DNA of 64,000 nt from Panax quinquefolius (taxonomy: Eukaryota > Streptophyta > Magnoliopsida > Apiales > Araliaceae), in assembly GCA_020205615.1 (NCBI GenBank), contig CM035161.1:1240001-1304000 (forward strand). Direction: 5' to 3'. How positions within the stretch are numbered: position 1 is the first letter of the stretch; every line of letters starts with the position of its first letter. The notes beneath the pieces are model-generated. The model saw only the letters and a list, made by a program, of their open reading frames with translations, did no database searches and was not told the origin of the DNA. Positions 59,707 to 64,000 of this stretch are shown here, piece after piece. The translations under genes and the position numbers were made by a program.

Positions 59707-62075
59707 GGAATTTTCTCACCGAAATTAGGGTACGACTGATATGATAAAGAGGTGAGGATACCTCAATACCTTTTATCGTTAAAAATATTAAATTCATCTT
59801 CGCAATCCGCCAAAGATATTCATTAACAATTCATGTTTGCACTACGTGCCAAAGATATACAATCAGAAACCAATAATGCCGAGACGTAATTTTAATAAGA
59901 TTACGACCAATTAATTATCCATGCACCATCGCCAAGGATATTCGTGTTTTCAATTACGGCCATGATTATACCGAATAACTTGGTCATAATCATACCAAGA
60001 CCATCAATGCACTACTACCAAAGATGACTTTTTACCACATCCATGAATTAATATTTCATCACGAGACTCAATAATTAATTCAATAATTAATCCACATCAT
60101 CGAATCATCCCCGCACTACGTGCCAAGGATATTCTTTATTATCACGACTTAATTATCCATGCACTAACTACCAAAGATAATATTCATTAGTATCACATAC
60201 AAAGATAATTACTACCAAAGATAATCGCAGTATTCATTAAGATCACGACCACAAATTATCCATGCACACTACTACCAAAGATAATCGTGGTATTCATTAA
60301 GATCACGACCACAAATTATCCATGCACTACTACCAAAGATAATCGTAGTATTCATTAAGATCACGACCACAAATTATCCATGCACTACTACCAAAGATAA
60401 TCAGAGTTTTCAATTACTAAGTTATGATTATACCCAACAATCCTCGGTCATAATCATACCAAGTCCATCTACGCACCATAAAAGCCACGTATTTGACTTT
60501 CAACATAATATAAGCATGAGGATAATGATATAAAGAATCAATCAAATGAGATAAAGGATAAATATTAAACATTTATAATATAATTTATCCAGATTCAAGA
60601 ATATCCCCATGTTATCAATCACTTAATAATCTCATAATCTAATATCATTAATATTATAACAATATTTTAATCACTTCTTAAATTTATAAACAATTTATTT
60701 CAATTGTTTACGCTTTTACCATATAATGCATTTAATCATTCAAAATGCCATACTCATAAGATATCATCACCAATGATCAAATCCTCATCAAAAAATATGC
60801 ATATACTCTATATATAGGATTCTCTAGCCATAAAATCATATTTTCAACTTTGTTACTTCACATAACATATTTAACTCATATGTTCAGAATTAAACTATTT
60901 TCATGAAAATACCAAATCAGTCCCAAAATATTTCTTTTCTGGAATTTATCATAATATAGTCCCATAATGAAAATATATTTTCTCGGAATTTTAAAATTCA
61001 TTTACTATATTTCAAAATCAATTTCTAATTAATTCCTTAAGAAATTAGCTACCTCAAGTTTAACTCCAAAAATTCCCAAATCTTGACAGGACCTTACACA
61101 TGTTAACGTGAGCTTCCAGTTTAAATTTCATGGTCATCTGAGTTATAGAACTCCGGTATATAGTTTTTCATTTGAAAAACCTAAATATTGAAAATAGTCA
61201 TAACTTGCTCATTTTAAGTCGAATGAGCTCATTTTTGGACAGGAGGTACTTTATACTATATACCTTCATGTCCCAAAAGGCCAGAATTTTTCTCATAATT
61301 TAAGTGGCCGAAACAGCCTCTCTAAAATCATGGCAGCAGCTTTTTTGATTTTTGCAGCTTTGCACTCCTTTGCTAAAATCAGTCCACACAAAAATCTATA
61401 ACACTTTTTCCAGTAATTCCACTTGGATTAGTTAGGTAACTCATAGATCTAACTCTAGGACTTGACTATACTCAAAAATTCAAAATATAATAGGAGATAT
61501 GGTCAATTGAATTTCATGTTACGCTTTTTCACCAAAAATCGATTTTCAACTCTTTGTGATTTCTAAGAAACTTTCATGTTTTCACATACTAACCAACATA
61601 ACTCATCATAAAACTTACTAATACTTCATATACCCATGATTTTCATCAGTTCTATACTTTTATTATGACTTTTATCATAATCCACGTAAAATGCATCCTT
61701 TTAGTTGAAGAAATATTTGAGGGTTTAAAAAATGGGTTTCAGATCGGGGTCAATACAAAATTCGATTTCACGCTCTAGGGTAGGCTAGGAAATCTTCAAG
61801 AATACGCCAAGAAATTTATTAATGATATAAATATCATTCAAAATCGCTACTCTTATCCAAGACTTGGATAAGACGTTACATTGATACCAACCTGTGACTT
61901 CTATCCCTTAACCTAGATAAAGACTCACAATGATACCTATAAACTTGCCATCTTCATTCACGATGTCGCCTACAGAAAGTCCGGCTTTGCATTCCACACA
62001 AGGAAGTCAACAACGAAAGGTTCGAGGCTCTTTACTTATGGCTTGATATGACAATAATTGACTTTAGTAGTTTGG
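59707..62075 (-). other. Rearranged internal region of the type C element
   Basis: Next to the polypurine tract the minus strand gives the end of the chromodomain (GAGGTATCCTCACC). From about 59780 the sequence instead matches LTR-type minisatellite DNA, then from ~60600 to 61750 unplaced AT-rich sequence with no recognisable gypsy domain. From ~61760 it resembles the post-protease segment of the plus-strand elements. RT, RNase H and integrase are not visible. Confidence 0.55.
60110..60430 (-). repeat. Minisatellite CATGCACTACTACCAAAGATAA, ~60-bp units
   Basis: CACTACTACCAAAGATAATC and ATTCATTAAGATCACGACC alternate in at least four nearly identical units of about 60 bases. It is the complement-type counterpart of the type A LTR array (CCAAAGATATTCAT). 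Confidence 0.88.
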
Positions 62076-62950
62076 TTACTTGAATTCGCAACAAAGTTGG
62101 TTATGAATATAAAAGCTAACAACCTTACGAAAAGCATGATGAGTAGTTAGCCAATCGATTTCTAAAGTCACATCAAAGACAAATATTTTCAAAGAGATAA
62201 GATCGACAGGTAACGTGAAAGTGTTTATTTGAATCAAACAAGATTTAAAAATAGTAGCGGTAACGAAAGCTCCTACTAACGAAGTTTCAACCAATAAGTC
62301 AAAGTCTAACTTCTCCTGAGTCAAATTTAAACGTTGAACGCAAGCAAGAGAGATAAAATAATGGGTAGAACCCAGATCTTATAAGGTATAGACTTCAGTA
62401 ATTTATAATTAACTAACCCGTGCTAATTTTGTTCGGCTTACTCGCTTTTGAGAAGTCATGAAAATGCACTTCCTAAAACCAACGACTTTGTTTTGTCCAT
62501 ATCCACCTTTGGTGCCACCGTCCCAGCCTAGACTTGACTTTGGTGCACAACAAAATTGGGCTAAATGACCTTCTCTTCTTGCAATTTCCACTTCTATTAT
62601 CTTTGCCATGATTACCAATCAAATGGTTACCATTTTGGCATGATAATTTCCCCACGATGGTTATCATTATTTCGATACCGCTGCAACTAAGATGATTATT
62701 ATCGTGTTGTTGGTCATTACCTTTTGTTTCGAATTTAATCAACACTCTCATGTGCTTCATTGCTTATCTCAAAGATTTTCGGATGTCATTCTCAAACACC
62801 GCCACAAAACAAGGGTTAATTAACATATCACATATTATCCCTATACTCCTAATCGACCAATTAAATACCAAATAAATTTAGGTAGGTCATACTAACAAGG
62901 AATTCCCCGCCTCCCTCCTAGTTCTTATCTCACATCTCACCTGTGGATCA
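62076..62950 (-). pseudogene. Type C element gag-protease remnant
   Basis: On the minus strand, read right to left, a broken gag tail (62760-62410) precedes a protease-linker stretch: TQEKLDFDLLVETSL, SCLIQINTFTLPVDLISL and EIDWLTTHHA (62324-62100). These match the corresponding parts of the plus-strand elements. The gag N-terminal core and the CCHC knuckles are poorly preserved. The protein is not translatable in one frame. Confidence 0.7.
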
Positions 62951-62958
62951 TATCCCTA

Positions 62959-62970
62959 AGCTCGATACCA
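62959..62970 (-). other. Primer-binding site of the type C element (altered)
   Basis: Minus strand TGGTATCGAGCT lies just inside the LTR end. It is the tRNA-iMet complement lacking the AG of TATCAGAG. Confidence 0.7.
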
Positions 62971-62973
62971 ACC

Positions 62974-64000
62974 GTGACGCCCCTAAAATTAGGTATACGC
63001 CACCCATCTTGGGTCGCCACTTACATGGTACATAAATTCAAATACAACTTATTAATATAACTGTCGTGGTAATAATTTACATATATAAATCGTGAGTTTG
63101 AATACAAATATTGTCTACTAGATATTATACAAACTCAAAAGGAGTCCTCATTACAACTATTATCACACTATTTCACGTAATAGTGAGGACTACTAATGCT
63201 ATCCTCTCGACCATTACTCCGCTCCCCGACTCGTGTCCAAGCCTATGTTCTCATTTTTCAAGAGAAAAAGTGAAAGAAAGGGTGAGCTCAACTAGCCCAA
63301 AGAAGAAATATTATGACTAAGATAATGCGTAATAAATTATCATTAGTCTTCAACAATGTTAAACCGATAAAATACAATAGATAAACCGGTTTAACTGCAA
63401 TGAATATGCAATCCATTAAAAGAGTCAGTAGAGAATAAAATCTACTATCTTTTAGGTTTTAAAAGGTTTTCATCAATTTTTATCGCTAAGACTCAAAGCT
63501 TAATAAATAAACCACCACATCTAATCATCCCTCGCATCACTGGCCAAGGATTTTCATCAAATTATCAATGGTCATGACTATACCGAATCACCCCGGTCAT
63601 AATCATACCAAAACTATTCATCATCGCATTATGTGCCACCGAGGACTTTTATCACATCATTTATAAGCAAGTCATGATTATACCGAATGATCCTGGTCAT
63701 AATCATACCAAGTTCATCTACGCACGTAAGCCAAAGATAACTTTCAACATAATATAACATGAGGATGATGACAATGACAAAATAATTCAATAAAACAAGT
63801 TCAAGAATTAATTTATCCAAGAATTAATAACGCCCAAATTGTCAACACGATACTCGCTTTTAGAGTAAAATTCAAGAATGATCGTAAGAATATTTCCATG
63901 AAAAGATATGGATGAAACGCAAATATCAAGGATATTCCACTAATTTCATGGAGTATAAGTCAAAGTTTTAACCAACTAGGTATAATAAAGAATGGAATAA
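62974..64000 (-). mobile_element. 5' LTR type C, cut by the window edge
   Basis: GTGACGCCCCTAAAATTAGG onward is almost identical to 51829-52860, so both are LTRs of one rather young element. The LTR continues past 64000, so its outer end and the element's TSD cannot be read. Confidence 0.8.

Overview
The window reads as nuclear DNA of a flowering plant, most likely a eudicot. It has AT-rich intergenic DNA, genes with short exons and GT-AG introns, Arabidopsis-type gene families, plant MITEs and large LTR retrotransposons. I cannot name the species. There is no sign of bacterial, organellar or viral coding organisation.

Genic part, about 1-27.5 kb. Three protein genes lie on the minus strand. 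(1) A six-exon gene (2446-14825) encodes a DUF615 / YjgA-DarP-like ribosome-maturation factor of 294 aa with an Arg-rich N-terminus that looks organelle-targeted. Its introns are swollen by transposons: a LINE relic, a 3.16-kb copia-type solo LTR with a perfect 5-bp target-site duplication (TSD) that carries a hairpin MITE, and a 5'-part copia element that itself carries a hAT MITE with a perfect 8-bp TSD. (2) An intronless gene (16940-17416) encodes a 158-aa J11-type chloroplast J-domain protein. (3) A twelve-exon gene (19510-25971) encodes a 636-aa PSK SIMULATOR-like protein (DUF3475 + DUF668). It has an N-myristoylation-type start and a fresh-looking 280-bp tandem duplication in one intron. 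All exon phases of genes 1 and 3 were checked by hand and join in frame.

Repeat part, about 27-64 kb. After a MITE cluster the sequence is almost entirely one superfamily of long-LTR (about 2.6-2.9 kb) Ty3/gypsy chromovirus-like elements. They have a tRNA-iMet primer-binding site, gag with CCHC knuckles, PR-RT-RNaseH-IN-chromodomain, and a Tekay/Del-like C-terminus. Three related LTR types (here A, B and C) occur. The plus-strand block 29.9-51.2 kb is an LTR-internal-LTR-internal-LTR chain of deletion derivatives, followed by a more complete but frame-broken element. From 51.2 kb the orientation flips. A minus-strand type C element runs off the right edge; its 3' LTR holds a solo LTR of the same family (TSD TAGGG), which in turn holds a plus-strand type A solo LTR. 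Every LTR type carries a minisatellite of about 60 bp and an array of short TATTCACGA-like units.

No gene outside transposons was found right of 26 kb. The most unusual signal is how the repeat copies differ: changes cluster at CTG/CAG/TTG-type words, including the same lesion in several primer-binding sites. This may be a consensus or base-calling artefact in methylated repeats rather than biology, and it would explain much of the frame damage.
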